7,330 bases of DNA from Bacteroidia bacterium (GTDB taxonomy: Bacteria > Bacteroidota > Bacteroidia > Bacteroidales > UBA12481), in contig JAPLDV010000223.1 of the NCBI GenBank assembly GCA_026391235.1, forward strand, positions 1 through 7,330. The letters are read 5' to 3'. A program made the translations under genes and the position numbers. The notes beneath the pieces are model-generated. The model was given only the letters and a program-made list of their open reading frames with translations, was not told the origin of the DNA and ran no database searches. Below, piece after piece: positions 7,103-7,330 of this stretch (positions are counted from its first letter, which is position 1; each line of letters begins with the position of its first letter).

Positions 7103-7272
7103 TTTTAGTAAGTTCCATTTGTGTTCAGAACAAGCCATAAAAATACAAAGTATTTTACGCAATGTCTTAATAACAGAGGGCTTGTAACCAAAAGAACCGG
7201 ATCCCGACTTCCGCCTGGTGTAATCGGAGTGTATCAATTTCTACTCAGTATGTCAACCGAATGGGGTTAGGA

Positions 7273-7330
7273 TCACGTCCTTAACTCCCTCACGTCCTTA
7301 ACTCCCTCACGTCCTCACGTCCTCACGTCC
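7273..7330. repeat. Nested 17-bp and 8-bp tandem repeat, truncated by the window end
   Basis: Two exact copies of TCACGTCCTTAACTCCC (7273-7289 and 7290-7306) are followed by three exact copies of TCACGTCC (7307-7314, 7315-7322, 7323-7330). The 8-bp unit is the first part of the 17-bp unit, so the array changes from long to short periodicity. It reaches the last base and must continue or end outside the window. It lies about 170 bases upstream of the propeller gene start, with no gene visible between. Confidence 0.9.

Noticed and set aside
7150..7175. A possible promoter box for the propeller gene (TACTTTG on the minus strand)
   Set aside because: It is one base short of TAnnTTTG and has no -33 partner at the right spacing.
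7103..7237. Upstream extension of the propeller protein by 45 codons
   Set aside because: The signal peptide begins at the methionine at 7102; the extension is basic and unlike a secretion signal.

Overview
The window looks like a chromosomal segment of a Bacteroidota organism. Three of the five genes encode signal-peptide proteins ending in the C-terminal sorting domain of the type IX secretion system (T9SS), which is essentially confined to that phylum. The start sites lack strong Shine-Dalgarno sequences, and intergenic DNA carries short tandem repeats and a large inverted repeat. The genus cannot be told from this sequence.

All five genes lie on the minus strand, so transcription runs from high to low coordinates. 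In that order they are: (1) 7102-5000, a secreted beta-propeller protein with fourteen Ycf48/BNR-like repeat units and a sorting domain; (2) 4692-3912, a calcineurin-type metallophosphoesterase whose middle and C-terminal parts no longer join in frame, with the second half of the active site missing; (3) 3735-1531, a secreted multidomain PHP-type metallohydrolase; (4) 1509-580, a secreted protein of unknown function, 21 bases behind the hydrolase and probably co-transcribed with it; (5) 363-1, the N-terminal 121 codons of glucose-6-phosphate 1-dehydrogenase (zwf), cut by the window edge. The two longest secreted ORFs can be extended upstream on paper, but signal peptides place their real starts inside, at 3735 and 7102.

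Between genes there is a 94-base inverted repeat (422-515) in front of zwf, a 7-bp tandem repeat (3761-3799) just upstream of the hydrolase start, an 8-bp perfect hairpin (4926-4949) behind the propeller gene, and a 17-bp/8-bp nested tandem repeat (7273-7330) that continues past the window edge. The 4693-4999 gap holds no convincing gene.

Functionally this is a stretch of cell-surface or secreted proteins next to a housekeeping gene. I see no defence system, mobile element, CRISPR array or RNA gene. The points most worth following are the broken phosphoesterase, the 14-unit propeller with traces of a three-unit internal duplication, and the putative operon pairing a secreted PHP hydrolase with an uncharacterised T9SS cargo.
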